From assembly GCA_903839875.1 (NCBI GenBank), contig CAIMDZ010000013.1:38385-102384 (forward strand): a stretch of DNA of 64,000 bases, in the 5' to 3' direction. Below the pieces are notes generated by a model, which was given only the letters and a program-made list of their open reading frames with translations, did no database searches and had not been told where the DNA came from. Source of the DNA: an uncultured Bacteroidota bacterium (GTDB taxonomy: Bacteria; Bacteroidota; Bacteroidia; Chitinophagales; Chitinophagaceae). This document shows positions 25,701-34,503 of this stretch, one piece after another. The position numbers were made by a program, and so were the translations under genes. Each line of letters begins with the position of its first letter. The first letter of the stretch is position 1.

Positions 25701-26861
25701 TTAAACAAATTTTTTATTTCCAATAGCATGTTTCCTTAATAAAGTGCTGGCACGGTACCTCTCTTCATGATATTCTTCATAAAGACCGTCCAAAACAGCC
25801 AGGCAATTAGCCGCACCCCAGTCATCGCACCATTGCAGTAACCCTTTGGGATAATTCACTCCTTTGGTCATTGCGGTTTCGATATCAGTAACGGAGGCTA
25901 CCCCCAGGTGCAGGGCCTCAACAGCCTCGTTTATTAGCATTGCCAGAATACGTTCGAATACCCCGGCGGCAGTATTCATATCGCTTGTGCTGTCAGGTAA
26001 GGGTGTTCCTTCCGAATAATCATAAAAACCACGTCCGCTTTTGCGGCCCAGCCAGCCTGCTTCCAGCAATCGCTTTTGGGTAAAGGAGGGTTTGTAGCGC
26101 GGATCGTAAAAAAATGACTGAAAAACCGTCTCTGTAACCACGTAGTTCACATCGTGGCCTATATAATCCATAAGGGCAAAGGGGCCCATGCGGAATTGGT
26201 TGTCGGCAGTCATTATGGCATCAATTGCACCCATACCGGCTATTCCTTCTTCAAAAATGCGTATCGCCTCGCCATAATAGGGCCGGGCTATCCTGTTTAC
26301 AATAAAGCCGGGGGTGTCTTTGGCGATAACAGGTATCTTGCCCCATTGCGTCATCAATGCCTTTGCCTGCGGCACCAGTGCCCGGTCAGTCTGAATTGCA
26401 GGAATGATCTCCACCAATGCCATCAGCGGAGCAGGATTGAAGAAATGCAGGCCAATAACCCTGGCAGGGTTGTGGCAGGCAGCAGCAATGGAAGTAATGG
26501 ATAAGGAAGAAGTATTGCTGGCAAGTATGCATTCCTTGCTTACAACAAGTTCTACTTCGTTAAATACAGAGCGTTTTACATCCAGGTTCTCCACAATAGC
26601 CTCTATAACGAGGCCACAGTGACCAAGCGATGTTATATTATTGACAAATGAAAAACGGCCCATTACCTCATTGGCAGATGGAATCTTGCCTTTCTCCTGT
26701 AGCCTTTGCAGGGTGGCAGATATATTTTTATTGGCCTTATCCAGTGCGGCCTCATTGGTGTCGTAAACCACCACATTGTGGCCAGCCACAGCCGCCACCT
26801 GCGCTATACCTGCGCCCATAGCGCCGGAACCGATAATACCTATTGGGGTGTTTGGGGTCAT
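25701..26861 (-). CDS. 3-hydroxyacyl-CoA dehydrogenase (PaaH/Hbd-like)
   Basis: This 386-residue NAD-dependent enzyme oxidises 3-hydroxyacyl-CoA to 3-ketoacyl-CoA. The N-terminal Rossmann motif GSGAMGAGIA is followed by the NTSSLSITSIA and GLHFFNPAPLMALVEII motifs. The second domain holds DTPGFIVNRIARPYYGEA, and a further partial C-terminal domain follows (FERILAMLINEAVEALHLGVAS). The layout is close to PaaH of phenylacetate degradation, and a PaaE-like reductase lies 22 kb away, but the substrate remains open. It follows the fumarylacetoacetase-family gene across a strong hairpin. Confidence 0.9.
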   Translation of the reverse strand: MTPNTPIGIIGSGAMGAGIAQVAAVAGHNVVVYDTNEAALDKANKNISATLQRLQEKGKIPSANEVMGRFSFVNNITSLGHCGLVIEAIVENLDVKRSVFNEVELVVSKECILASNTSSLSITSIAAACHNPARVIGLHFFNPAPLMALVEIIPAIQTDRALVPQAKALMTQWGKIPVIAKDTPGFIVNRIARPYYGEAIRIFEEGIAGMGAIDAIMTADNQFRMGPFALMDYIGHDVNYVVTETVFQSFFYDPRYKPSFTQKRLLEAGWLGRKSGRGFYDYSEGTPLPDSTSDMNTAAGVFERILAMLINEAVEALHLGVASVTDIETAMTKGVNYPKGLLQWCDDWGAANCLAVLDGLYEEYHEERYRASTLLRKHAIGNKKFV

Positions 26862-26897
26862 TTATTGGTTTAGTGAATTTATTATAAAATTAAATCA

Positions 26898-26932
26898 TTT
26901 GAATTGTGAACGCAGTGCGTTCACAATTCAAA
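26898..26932. terminator. Perfect 17-bp inverted repeat
   Basis: TTTGAATTGTGAACGCA is repeated inverted with a one-base centre in the gap between the fumarylacetoacetase-family gene and the dehydrogenase gene. It is most likely an intrinsic terminator of the upstream gene. Confidence 0.75.
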
Positions 26933-26945
26933 TAAATATAAATAA

Positions 26946-27950
26946 TCATTTCTTTTTCAGGTTCAAAATACTCCAGTCTGTTTTTTCAGCAACGATAGTA
27001 TTACTCAAATGCCCTAACCCATCTATTTCCATTTCCACCACGTCGCCATCCTTAAGCCATTGTTCCTGATAGTTAGGGTCGTTGAGCTTGCCGGTGCCGT
27101 TTAGCTCCAGGAAGCAGCCCGTGCCTACGGTGCCACTGCCTATTACATCACCGGGCAATATATCTACCCCATAGGAGCAACGCTCTATTATTTCGGCAAA
27201 TGTCCAGTCCATATCGCCCATATTGCCTTCACTTACCTGTATGCCGTTTACTTTGCAGGTCATTTTCAGATTGTAGGCATTGCCGGTGTGGTTGGGTTTT
27301 GCGGATACTTTGTAGGGCTCCAGTTCGTCGGGGGTAACCACCCATGGGCCTATTACCGTGCTGAAGTCCTTACCCTTTGCCGGACCGAGGTTGAGGAGCA
27401 TTTCTTCCATCTGCAGAGTGCGCGCGCTCATGTCGTTCATGATCATGTAACCGCCTATGTATTGATCGGCATCCTGTGCTTTTATGTTGCGGCCTTTTTT
27501 ACAAATCACTATTGCCGCCTCCAGTTCAAAATCAAGCTTCTTAAAATGGTCGGGCATGCATGGTATAGGGCCCGGGCCCTGTATGGCGTTGTGATTGGTG
27601 AAATAGAAAATGGGGTATTGATCAAATTCTGCTATCATGTCCACCTTACGGTTGCGGCGTGCTGCAGCTACATGCTGGCGAAAGGCGTAGCCATCGCGGC
27701 AGGACGTGGGATTAGGAACCGGAGCAAGTATACTGGCATCTGAATAGGTAATACCGGTTACATGGTTCTTACCGCTTTTAATGTCGGTCTCCGTGCTTTT
27801 CATTAATTCTATGTGGGCTTCCCAGTTTTGCAGTAGTTGTTCCATTGTGTCAGGCAGCCGGTAATTGGCCGTATTGGCATCATAAAGCTTGCCATCTAAA
27901 TAGAAAGCCAGTTGCGGCATACCTTCATTTGAGTAGGTTACTAATTTCAT
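26946..27950 (-). CDS. Fumarylacetoacetate hydrolase family protein
   Basis: This 334-residue metal-dependent enzyme cleaves C-C bonds in aromatic or sugar-acid breakdown. The FAH core is visible: LDFELEAAIVICKKGRNIK with acidic metal ligands, YIGGYMIMNDMSAR, FSTVIGPWVV, and the C-terminal DILPGDVIGSGTVGTG. It could be a fumarylacetoacetase or an acylpyruvase-type relative; length favours the bacterial form. It heads a minus-strand unit with the hydroxyacyl-CoA dehydrogenase. Confidence 0.9.
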   Translation of the reverse strand: MKLVTYSNEGMPQLAFYLDGKLYDANTANYRLPDTMEQLLQNWEAHIELMKSTETDIKSGKNHVTGITYSDASILAPVPNPTSCRDGYAFRQHVAAARRNRKVDMIAEFDQYPIFYFTNHNAIQGPGPIPCMPDHFKKLDFELEAAIVICKKGRNIKAQDADQYIGGYMIMNDMSARTLQMEEMLLNLGPAKGKDFSTVIGPWVVTPDELEPYKVSAKPNHTGNAYNLKMTCKVNGIQVSEGNMGDMDWTFAEIIERCSYGVDILPGDVIGSGTVGTGCFLELNGTGKLNDPNYQEQWLKDGDVVEMEIDGLGHLSNTIVAEKTDWSILNLKKK

Positions 27951-28047
27951 TAAAATTGATTTTGAGGTGCAAAATTAACTTATATAGGACTGCTGTTACA
28001 GTTTTTTATTTATTTCAGTTTTTCTGCAATAAGTACATAATTTGCAG

Positions 28048-28055
28048 TAATTTTG
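28048..28055 (+). promoter_or_regulatory. TAATTTTG promoter core for the SatD-family gene
   Basis: Exact TAnnTTTG match, 10 bp before the ATG at 28066. Confidence 0.6.
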
Positions 28056-28065
28056 CAATAGTAAC

Positions 28066-28704
28066 ATGAAATCAAATAATTATTTAATTTTAATGGCCGA
28101 CATAATTGACAGCAGAAGCTATCAACAAAAGGAGCTTTCCACTAACTTTAAAAAAATTATTGACAAAATTAACAAATCTCACCCGAAGTACTTTTTTTCT
28201 CCGTTAACAGTAACATTAGGGGATGAATTCCAGGGTGTACCACGAAATCTGACTGCCGCAACAAATACCATATTTGACATAGAGGAAGAATTAATCAAAA
28301 AGAAAAGTGGATTTAAACTCAGATATGTTTTAGCAGAGGGTAAAATTGAAACACCTATTAACCCGGATATAGCTTATGGAATGATGGGACCAGGCTTAAC
28401 AGCGTCAAGAAATTTATTGGATGAACTAAAAAAGACTAAAACAAGGTTTAATATAGAATTAAAGGATCCATCAATTAGCCAGGCATTAAACAATGCCTAT
28501 TTTGTTGCTCAAAGTTTTATTGATACTTGGAAACTTGAAAAGGATTACAAAATTATTTCTGAATTTTTGACCGTTAATGATTATAAAATTGTTGCTGATA
28601 AATTGTTGACGGATCGGTCACAGATTTGGAAAAGAGCACGAACTTTAAAAATTGAACCCTATTTATCAATAAAAGATGTTATAAAATTTATAGCCAAAAA
28701 TTAA
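28066..28704 (+). CDS. SatD-family protein with cyclase-like motifs
   Basis: This 212-residue protein belongs, as far as I can tell, to the SatD family, named after a streptococcal secretion and acid-tolerance locus; its activity is unknown. Three segments recall class III nucleotidyl cyclases: ADIIDSR (first metal Asp), TLGDEFQG (second metal Asp), and YGMMGPGLTASRNLL, like the GxxVNxAARL motif but without the Asn. The C-terminal part (IVADKLLTDRSQIWKRARTL) looks like a helix-turn-helix. The gene is visibly AT-richer than its neighbours and is followed 3 bp later by a small membrane protein. Whether it makes a nucleotide signal is inference. Confidence 0.75.
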   Translation: MKSNNYLILMADIIDSRSYQQKELSTNFKKIIDKINKSHPKYFFSPLTVTLGDEFQGVPRNLTAATNTIFDIEEELIKKKSGFKLRYVLAEGKIETPINPDIAYGMMGPGLTASRNLLDELKKTKTRFNIELKDPSISQALNNAYFVAQSFIDTWKLEKDYKIISEFLTVNDYKIVADKLLTDRSQIWKRARTLKIEPYLSIKDVIKFIAKN

Positions 28705-28707
28705 GAC

Positions 28708-29079
28708 ATGTCAAAATTATTATTGCTTACCATCGTTATAACAGTCTCCGAAATAATAACTGCTTTTATTTTTGCAGTCATAGCGCAGCTTTTTTATAAG
28801 AAAATTGGATTTGACTTCAAATCAATAGTTAAGGGATTAATCGAAAGGTTGTTCTTATTCATTGCACTATCTAACGATTATATCCATGCATTGACATTTT
28901 TTAGCGCGTTGAAATTAGGGACAAGACTAAAACATAAAGAGGCCGCAGCAAATGATGAAAATGGCTATAATGATTATTACCTGATAGGTAACCTTGCTTC
29001 TGTTGCCATAGCAATTGGATACGTTTATTTATATAAAAATATTGACCAAATTGATTTTTTAAACAGGTTATTGAAGTAG
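28708..29079 (+). CDS. Small membrane protein, partner of the SatD-family gene
   Basis: This 123-residue protein has about three membrane segments (residues ~4-30, ~45-70, ~90-112) and a charged loop (RLKHKEAAANDENGYNDYY). It starts 3 bp after the SatD-family stop, so the two are almost surely one operon. The layout ERLFLFIAL...LKLGTRL...YYLIGNLAS recalls small membrane proteins of mobile elements. No function is known. It is AT-rich like its partner. Confidence 0.75.
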   Translation: MSKLLLLTIVITVSEIITAFIFAVIAQLFYKKIGFDFKSIVKGLIERLFLFIALSNDYIHALTFFSALKLGTRLKHKEAAANDENGYNDYYLIGNLASVAIAIGYVYLYKNIDQIDFLNRLLK

Positions 29080-29109
29080 CAAATAACCTTGAAATAATAG
29101 ATTAGCTCT

Positions 29110-29778
29110 ATGGTTACATACGATCAAATATTTGAGAATAATAAAAAATGGGTGGCCGAAATGAACCCCCGGGATTCGGATTTCTTCGAAAAACTGGCCA
29201 GGGAGCAAACACCTGATTACCTGTATATAGGTTGCTCGGATAGCCGTGTGCCTGCCAATGAGATCATGGGGCTGGAGCCGGGGAACGTATTTGTACACAG
29301 GAATGTGGCCAACCTGGTAAATAATACCGACCTGAACGTAATGGCGGTGATCAACTTTGCCGTAAAACACCTCGACGTAAAACATATCATTGTATGTGGT
29401 CATTATAATTGCGGTGGTGTAAAGGCCGCGATGATACCCAAGGATATGGGCATACTGAACCCATGGCTGAGAACGATACGTGATGTATACAGAATGCACG
29501 CAGCCGAACTGGATGCAATAACCGACGAGCAGCAACGATACAACCGGCTGGTGGAGCTAAATGTAAAAGAACAGGCAACCAACGTAATAAAAACAGCCAA
29601 TGTGCAAAAGTGTTACCAGCAAAAAGGTTACCCTATTGTACATGGATGGGTATTCGATCTTCATTCGGGTATTCTGATTGACCTGGATATCAACTTCAAG
29701 GCTATCCTTAAAGACATACAGAAGATTTACGACCTTACAGGAATTGCATCTGATTATAGTGAGGATGGAGAGGATTGA
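29110..29778 (+). CDS. can: Beta-class carbonic anhydrase
   Basis: This 222-residue zinc enzyme interconverts CO2 and bicarbonate in the cytoplasm. Zinc ligands Cys42, His98 and Cys101 are visible in CSDSR and CGHYNCGG. The Asp44-Arg46 pair needed for activity is in place. HRNVANLV and the C-terminal VHGWVFDLHSGILID match the family. It follows the AT-rich SatD island by 30 bp but has ordinary composition, so it is probably independent. Confidence 0.97.
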   Translation: MVTYDQIFENNKKWVAEMNPRDSDFFEKLAREQTPDYLYIGCSDSRVPANEIMGLEPGNVFVHRNVANLVNNTDLNVMAVINFAVKHLDVKHIIVCGHYNCGGVKAAMIPKDMGILNPWLRTIRDVYRMHAAELDAITDEQQRYNRLVELNVKEQATNVIKTANVQKCYQQKGYPIVHGWVFDLHSGILIDLDINFKAILKDIQKIYDLTGIASDYSEDGED

Positions 29779-29782
29779 ACCC

Positions 29783-30664
29783 TTACGGCACAATCACCTT
29801 AATTGCTCCGGGCAGAATCCTGAAGTTTATGGTATTTTCACAGGCATGTGCATCGCCATCTGTTTGCATCAGCCGTAAAGAGGGATGTGAAATGGTGATC
29901 TCCTTGCCCCGCATATGCTCCACATAAGGGCTTTTGGTAATAGTACCCGTCATCGCCCGTACCACCAACATGCCTCCGAATATTTTCGGAAATTTCCGGA
30001 TAATGATCAGGTCAAAAAGGCCATCGGAAAAATCGGCCATGGGGGCTATCTTAAAATTATATCCAAATTGCTGTCCATTAGCTACATTGACCATAAACGC
30101 ACGTTTTTTCGGCAGCGCCTTCCCATCAATGGTTATCTGCCAGTCCCACTCTTTATACAACCACATGTATTTTGTTACCAGCCAGCTATACACAAATAAT
30201 CCACGACGCTCACTTTTGGCAAACTTCTTAGAGATCAGTGCATCAAAGGCCACGCCGGCATTACTTATAAAGGCTTCGCCATTTGCCAGACCAATATCTA
30301 TTGTTGCTGTGTTGCCTTTATTGATCATTTTTATGGCCTCATTGATATCAAGCGGAATTTTTAAGGTTCTTGCCATTCCGTTTCCGGAACCTTTAGGAAT
30401 GATTGCCAGCAGCGTATTTGTATCAAGCAGACCTTTCAATACATCGTTTACTGAGCCATCTCCACCAACTGCCACAACTGCATAAGCGCCATGTTTTGCA
30501 GCTTCCCTGGCAAGTACGGTGCCATGTTTTGCAAATTCGGTATACAACAACTCGTAAGAATATTTCTCCTTATCCAGATGAGCATCAATGGCATTCTTTA
30601 TTTCCTTTTGCCGTTCAACACCCGACTTCGGGTTTATGATAAAAACGAGGTGCTTTTTGTTCAT
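29783..30664 (-). CDS. Diacylglycerol kinase-family lipid kinase
   Basis: This 293-residue kinase has the DAGK catalytic start FIINPKSGV, the nucleotide loop VVAVGGDGSVNDVLKGL, and the PKGSGNGMAR motif. The C-terminal half (FDGLFDLIII-like strand DFSDGLFDLIII, and TDGDAHACENTINFRI) matches YegS/BmrU-type lipid or sphingosine kinases. The lipid substrate is unknown. It overlaps nadC by four bases, so the two are co-translated. Confidence 0.93.
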   Translation of the reverse strand: MNKKHLVFIINPKSGVERQKEIKNAIDAHLDKEKYSYELLYTEFAKHGTVLAREAAKHGAYAVVAVGGDGSVNDVLKGLLDTNTLLAIIPKGSGNGMARTLKIPLDINEAIKMINKGNTATIDIGLANGEAFISNAGVAFDALISKKFAKSERRGLFVYSWLVTKYMWLYKEWDWQITIDGKALPKKRAFMVNVANGQQFGYNFKIAPMADFSDGLFDLIIIRKFPKIFGGMLVVRAMTGTITKSPYVEHMRGKEITISHPSLRLMQTDGDAHACENTINFRILPGAIKVIVP

Positions 30665-31500
30665 GCTATTTGCGCTTTAAGACTCAGGTCCATACTCACA
30701 GCATGGTGAATAATAGCGCCTGCAGAAATAAAATCAACCCCGGTGCGGGCATATTGAATGATATTATCGAGATTGATACCTCCTGACGCCTCGGTCTCAA
30801 ATTTGCCGCCAATCAGATTTACCGCTTCTTCAAGTTGTTCAGGACTATAATTGTCGAGCATAATGCGGGTTACATTACCAACGGCCAGTACTCGTTTTAC
30901 ATCTTCAATGCTACGGGTCTCTACTTCAATCTTCAGGTTCAGCATATTTTTTTTAAGGTAGGCATTGGTCATCTCAATAGCCTTTTCAATACCCCCGCAA
31001 AAATCAATGTGGTTGTCTTTCAGCATCACCATATCATACAAGCCCATCCGGTGATTTACCCCACCGCCTATCTTTACTGCTTCCTTCTCATGCGCACGAA
31101 ACAGTGGGGTTGTTTTTCGTGTATCAAGAATCTTAGCCGGGTAACCATTTATTAAATCAACATACTGCCTGGTGAGCGTTGCAATACCGCTCATGCGCTG
31201 CATACAATTCAGTGCCAGCCGCTCAGCCTTTAATATGGTATGAACACTTGCTGAAACTTCAAAAGCAATCTCTCCAACCTCTACTTTATCTCCATCCTTT
31301 TTAAAAAAAGTAAACACCGTTCCCGGTTCCAGGAAATAAAATATTTCTTTTGCGAGATCCAGTCCGGCAATTATACCATTCTCTTTAACTTTAAGAATTG
31401 CTTTGCCTTTTGTTTCTACAGGAATGCAGGCCAGCGTAGAATAGTCACCATCCCCAATATCTTCCAGTAAGGCAGCTTCAATAAATTCCTGTGTATTCAA
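30661..31500 (-). CDS. nadC: Nicotinate-nucleotide pyrophosphorylase (carboxylating)
   Basis: This 279-residue enzyme converts quinolinate and PRPP to nicotinate mononucleotide, the last step unique to de novo NAD synthesis. The N-terminal DIGDGDYST and the core ERLALNCMQRMSGIATLT, LDTRKTTPLFR and HRMGLYDMVMLKDNHID are classic. Conserved Glu and Asp residues around VETRS and MLDNYS line the active site. kmo elsewhere in the window makes quinolinate from tryptophan plausible. It precedes the lipid kinase with a 4-bp overlap. Confidence 0.97.
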   Translation of the reverse strand: MNTQEFIEAALLEDIGDGDYSTLACIPVETKGKAILKVKENGIIAGLDLAKEIFYFLEPGTVFTFFKKDGDKVEVGEIAFEVSASVHTILKAERLALNCMQRMSGIATLTRQYVDLINGYPAKILDTRKTTPLFRAHEKEAVKIGGGVNHRMGLYDMVMLKDNHIDFCGGIEKAIEMTNAYLKKNMLNLKIEVETRSIEDVKRVLAVGNVTRIMLDNYSPEQLEEAVNLIGGKFETEASGGINLDNIIQYARTGVDFISAGAIIHHAVSMDLSLKAQIA

Positions 31501-31562
31501 TATGGTTTTGTTAAATGGAGTGCAAAATTAGTAAATATAAGGGAGGAAATGTGTTAAAAATT

Positions 31563-31612
31563 GAAGCCCCAAACCCCTCCCGATAAAAAATCGGGACGTA
31601 GTTCCGTGGCTT
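31563..31612. repeat. CCCGAT..ATCGGG dispersed repeat
   Basis: AAGCCCCAAACCCCTCCCGAT, a poly-A loop, ATCGGGACG and TTCCGTGGCTTC form the fullest copy of this family in the window. It lies between queA and nadC. Confidence 0.75.
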
Positions 31613-31645
31613 CCCCATATTTTATCATTCTGTAAAATGTGCCTT

Positions 31646-32881
31646 TCAGGTGCCTGGGGTTAATCGTCTTTGCAGCAAACAGCCGTCGCCGTAGCTCAGG
31701 AAGCGGAAACCGTTGTCCAAGGCATAGTCGTATACTTTTCTCCAGCCGGGACCAATAAATGCAGACACTAATAACAGCAACGTAGATTGCGGTTGATGAA
31801 AATTGGTGACCAGCCCGTTTACGATTTTGAATTCATACCCTGGAGCAATGAGAATTTGAGTGCGGGTGACTAATTTTTTCAAATTCTTTATATGCATGAA
31901 ATCTGTAATTGCTTTCAGAGCAACATCAGCAGGAACATTCGTGTTTTCCCCGTAGGGATCCCATTGCGAAACTGCAATGTCATGCAGGTCAACAACAACT
32001 CCATTAGCTATTTTATTTCCCATCCAATAAAGGCTTTCCAACGTGCGCAGGGATGTTGTGCCCACGGCTACAATATTTTTATCAAGGTGTTCTGAAAGTT
32101 GTAGCACTGTTTCGTAGTTTACTTCTATCCATTCGGCATGCATATCGTGCCCAGCCATAGTTTCGGCTTTCACCGGCTTGAATGTGCCTGCGCCTGCATG
32201 CAGGGTAACGAATGCAGTATCAATCTTTTTTTCCTGCAGACTTTGAATGACCTCATTGGTAAAATGCAGCCCGGCTGTTGGTGCCGCTACGCTGCCTTCT
32301 TCCTTTGCAAATAATGTCTGGTAGCGTGTTTCATCGGTTACTTCCGCTTCACGGTGCAAATAGGGCGGCAAGGGCACTTTGCCGGCATAATGAAGTACCT
32401 CTGCAAAAGTAAGCTGGTCATTATCCCACTCCAGTTTTACAATGTACGAAGCAGGATAGCGCTCAGTAATTTTCGCGGATAAGATAAACCTCGGGTTTTC
32501 ATTAGCCAGTTGTAAAACAAGACCATGTTTCCATTTGCTTGCGCCACCTATCATACATTCCCAAAGCACCTCACCTTTCTGCAGCATAGCTGAATGTATG
32601 TCAGCGTACTGTTTGTGCGGGGCAAGACAAAAAACCTCAATCACTCCGCCTGAATGCTTTTTAAACAACATCCTTGCATGAACAACTTTTGTTTGATTAA
32701 AAACCATTAAAGAGTTGTCCGGAATATGAGTGTTTATATTGCGGTAAATGTCTTCTGAGATAACCCCATCTTTATAAATCAATAATTTTGAGGCATCTCT
32801 TTCGGTGAGGGGATATTTTGCGATCCGTTCATCGGGGAGGTGGTAGGTGAAGTCTTCTATCTTTAATTCTTTGGGGTGCAT
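31646..32881 (-). CDS. queA: S-adenosylmethionine:tRNA ribosyltransferase-isomerase QueA
   Basis: This 411-residue enzyme builds epoxyqueuosine in the wobble position of certain tRNAs. The N-terminus IEDFTYHLPDERIAKYPL is typical. The core GSVAAPTAGLHFT, FVTLHAGAGTFKPVK and VGTTSLRTLES are present. The C-terminus NFHQPQSTLLLLVSAF also matches. It is somewhat longer than E. coli QueA, as I recall is usual in Bacteroidota. It follows dgt on the same strand across a 13-bp inverted repeat. Confidence 0.96.
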   Translation of the reverse strand: MHPKELKIEDFTYHLPDERIAKYPLTERDASKLLIYKDGVISEDIYRNINTHIPDNSLMVFNQTKVVHARMLFKKHSGGVIEVFCLAPHKQYADIHSAMLQKGEVLWECMIGGASKWKHGLVLQLANENPRFILSAKITERYPASYIVKLEWDNDQLTFAEVLHYAGKVPLPPYLHREAEVTDETRYQTLFAKEEGSVAAPTAGLHFTNEVIQSLQEKKIDTAFVTLHAGAGTFKPVKAETMAGHDMHAEWIEVNYETVLQLSEHLDKNIVAVGTTSLRTLESLYWMGNKIANGVVVDLHDIAVSQWDPYGENTNVPADVALKAITDFMHIKNLKKLVTRTQILIAPGYEFKIVNGLVTNFHQPQSTLLLLVSAFIGPGWRKVYDYALDNGFRFLSYGDGCLLQRRLTPGT

Positions 32882-32898
32882 GTTTTAATTTAGTTAGA

Positions 32899-32925
32899 TG
32901 TGCCACACCTCTGAGGTGTGGCACA
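32899..32925. repeat. 13-bp inverted repeat between dgt and queA
   Basis: TGTGCCACACCTC is repeated inverted around one base. It could be a terminator for dgt or a dispersed palindrome. Confidence 0.7.
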
Positions 32926-32936
32926 CCTAGGGCTTG

Positions 32937-34328
32937 TTATCTGATTTCCGGTATCGTTATCCCGGTTATTTTCCGGTAAATATCTATGGCATACAGATCC
33001 GTCATGCCCGCAATAAAGTCCACCAGCGATTGTATGTCGTGGTAAACATTATTCCTGTCTTTGGTAATAGGAAACTGTGCAGGAACCAGCTTGATGAGCT
33101 TTGCTGATTTCGGGAGTCCGGGATGCAATACTGCGTGTACAAACTCTTTCAGCAAACCACCTGTCACATTGTAACCGGCTATCTCAATTTCCACCACTGC
33201 TTTGTAATTATATACGTGCGTAACTGAGAATGTATTGATCCGGTCTATCAATATTCTGTCTTTTTCAGGCAGGCATTTGAGCAAATCTTTTTCCAGTGTG
33301 CCATTCAGTAATTCCGCTTCGCTGGCAATAAATATTTTTGAGAGCTTATCTACCATAAGGCCTATCCACCGGGCGCGTATGTATTGCACTTTCTGGTTGT
33401 CATCTGTTATAGCATCCATTTTCTTTTGCACATAGGCTATTGAGTTATATTCTGTTTCGTGATCGAAGAAGGGAAGGAACATAGCCATAAAGGTTTCCAG
33501 TGTAATAATGTGCAGCCTGTGTGCATCTTCAAGGTCTATCACGCGGTAGCAAATATCATCTGCGGCCTCGGTAAGATAAACGAACGGATGCCGGGCATAG
33601 ACCTGGTTATAGCCTTCAATTTTGGGTATGCCCAGTGTGTTTGCTATCTGTCCGTAAATAGCGGTCTCCGAATCAAAGAAACCTGATTTTTTACGCGCTA
33701 TCAATCCGCTGTCTTTATTAAATCCTTCCACCGATGAGCATGGATATTTTACCAATGATGCCAGGGTGGTATAGGTAAGCCTGTAACCACCCGGTTCGGG
33801 TTCATTAAAGCTATTGGTAAGCGTACGGAGTGCGTTTGAGTTGCCTTCGAAAAATTCGAAATCCTTAAGCTGGTTCACACTCAGTGAATCCTGAATGATT
33901 TTCCTGCTATCGCCCTCCAGCGAATTGAAAAACGCACGAATGCCGTCTTCACCCGAATGCCCGAAAGGAGGATTACCAATATCATGTGCAAGACAGGCAG
34001 ACGAAATTACAGATGCCAGCTCATGGCGGTAAAACTCGACAAAAGCCGGCCCTTCCTGTGCATATTTCTTAGCGATTTCCTCGCCTGCAGCTTTACCTAA
34101 TGAACGACCTACAGAGGCCACCTCCAGGCTATGGGTAAGCCGGTTATGCACAAATATAGAACCGGGCAGAGGGAACACCTGCGTCTTATTTTGGAGCCTG
34201 CGGAAAGCAGAGGAAAATATAATGCGGTCATGATCCCGGAGAAATGAATTCCTCACCGGATCATAATTGGTAATTTTATTGCCGGAATCGCCTGTACGGC
34301 GGGTTGTATAAAGCGAAGACCAATTCAT
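32937..34328 (-). CDS. dgt: Deoxyguanosine triphosphate triphosphohydrolase
   Basis: This 463-residue HD-domain enzyme removes triphosphate from dGTP and related dNTPs. The metal site is visible: His66 in RLTHSLEV and His115-Asp116 in AHDIGNPPFGH. The N-terminal AFRRLQNKTQVFPL is typical. DDICYRVIDLEDAH supplies the fourth ligand. Family members control dNTP levels and in some bacteria limit phages. It lies 55 bp upstream of queA. Confidence 0.95.
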   Translation of the reverse strand: MNWSSLYTTRRTGDSGNKITNYDPVRNSFLRDHDRIIFSSAFRRLQNKTQVFPLPGSIFVHNRLTHSLEVASVGRSLGKAAGEEIAKKYAQEGPAFVEFYRHELASVISSACLAHDIGNPPFGHSGEDGIRAFFNSLEGDSRKIIQDSLSVNQLKDFEFFEGNSNALRTLTNSFNEPEPGGYRLTYTTLASLVKYPCSSVEGFNKDSGLIARKKSGFFDSETAIYGQIANTLGIPKIEGYNQVYARHPFVYLTEAADDICYRVIDLEDAHRLHIITLETFMAMFLPFFDHETEYNSIAYVQKKMDAITDDNQKVQYIRARWIGLMVDKLSKIFIASEAELLNGTLEKDLLKCLPEKDRILIDRINTFSVTHVYNYKAVVEIEIAGYNVTGGLLKEFVHAVLHPGLPKSAKLIKLVPAQFPITKDRNNVYHDIQSLVDFIAGMTDLYAIDIYRKITGITIPEIR

Positions 34329-34503
34329 GGGGTAAAGATAATATCAAATTCTTACCCCAAACCCCCGAAGGGGCTTCACAGGAGAACTTTAATTCAACTA
34401 CAGATTAGTATTGGGCATTTCCAAAATAAGTTGCCAAAAAGTAGTTCTTAGTTGAGGATTCTGTAGTAGCTAAATGCCAGGTCCCCGTTTAGGCATTCAG
34501 GGG

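Noticed and set aside
29068..29535. Long minus-strand ORF opposite carbonic anhydrase
   Set aside because: The plus strand has an unmistakable carbonic anhydrase with all zinc ligands; the antisense frame is a shadow.
34144..34152. TTATGCACA DnaA-box-like site inside dgt
   Set aside because: A single match in coding sequence; about this many are expected by chance in 64 kb.
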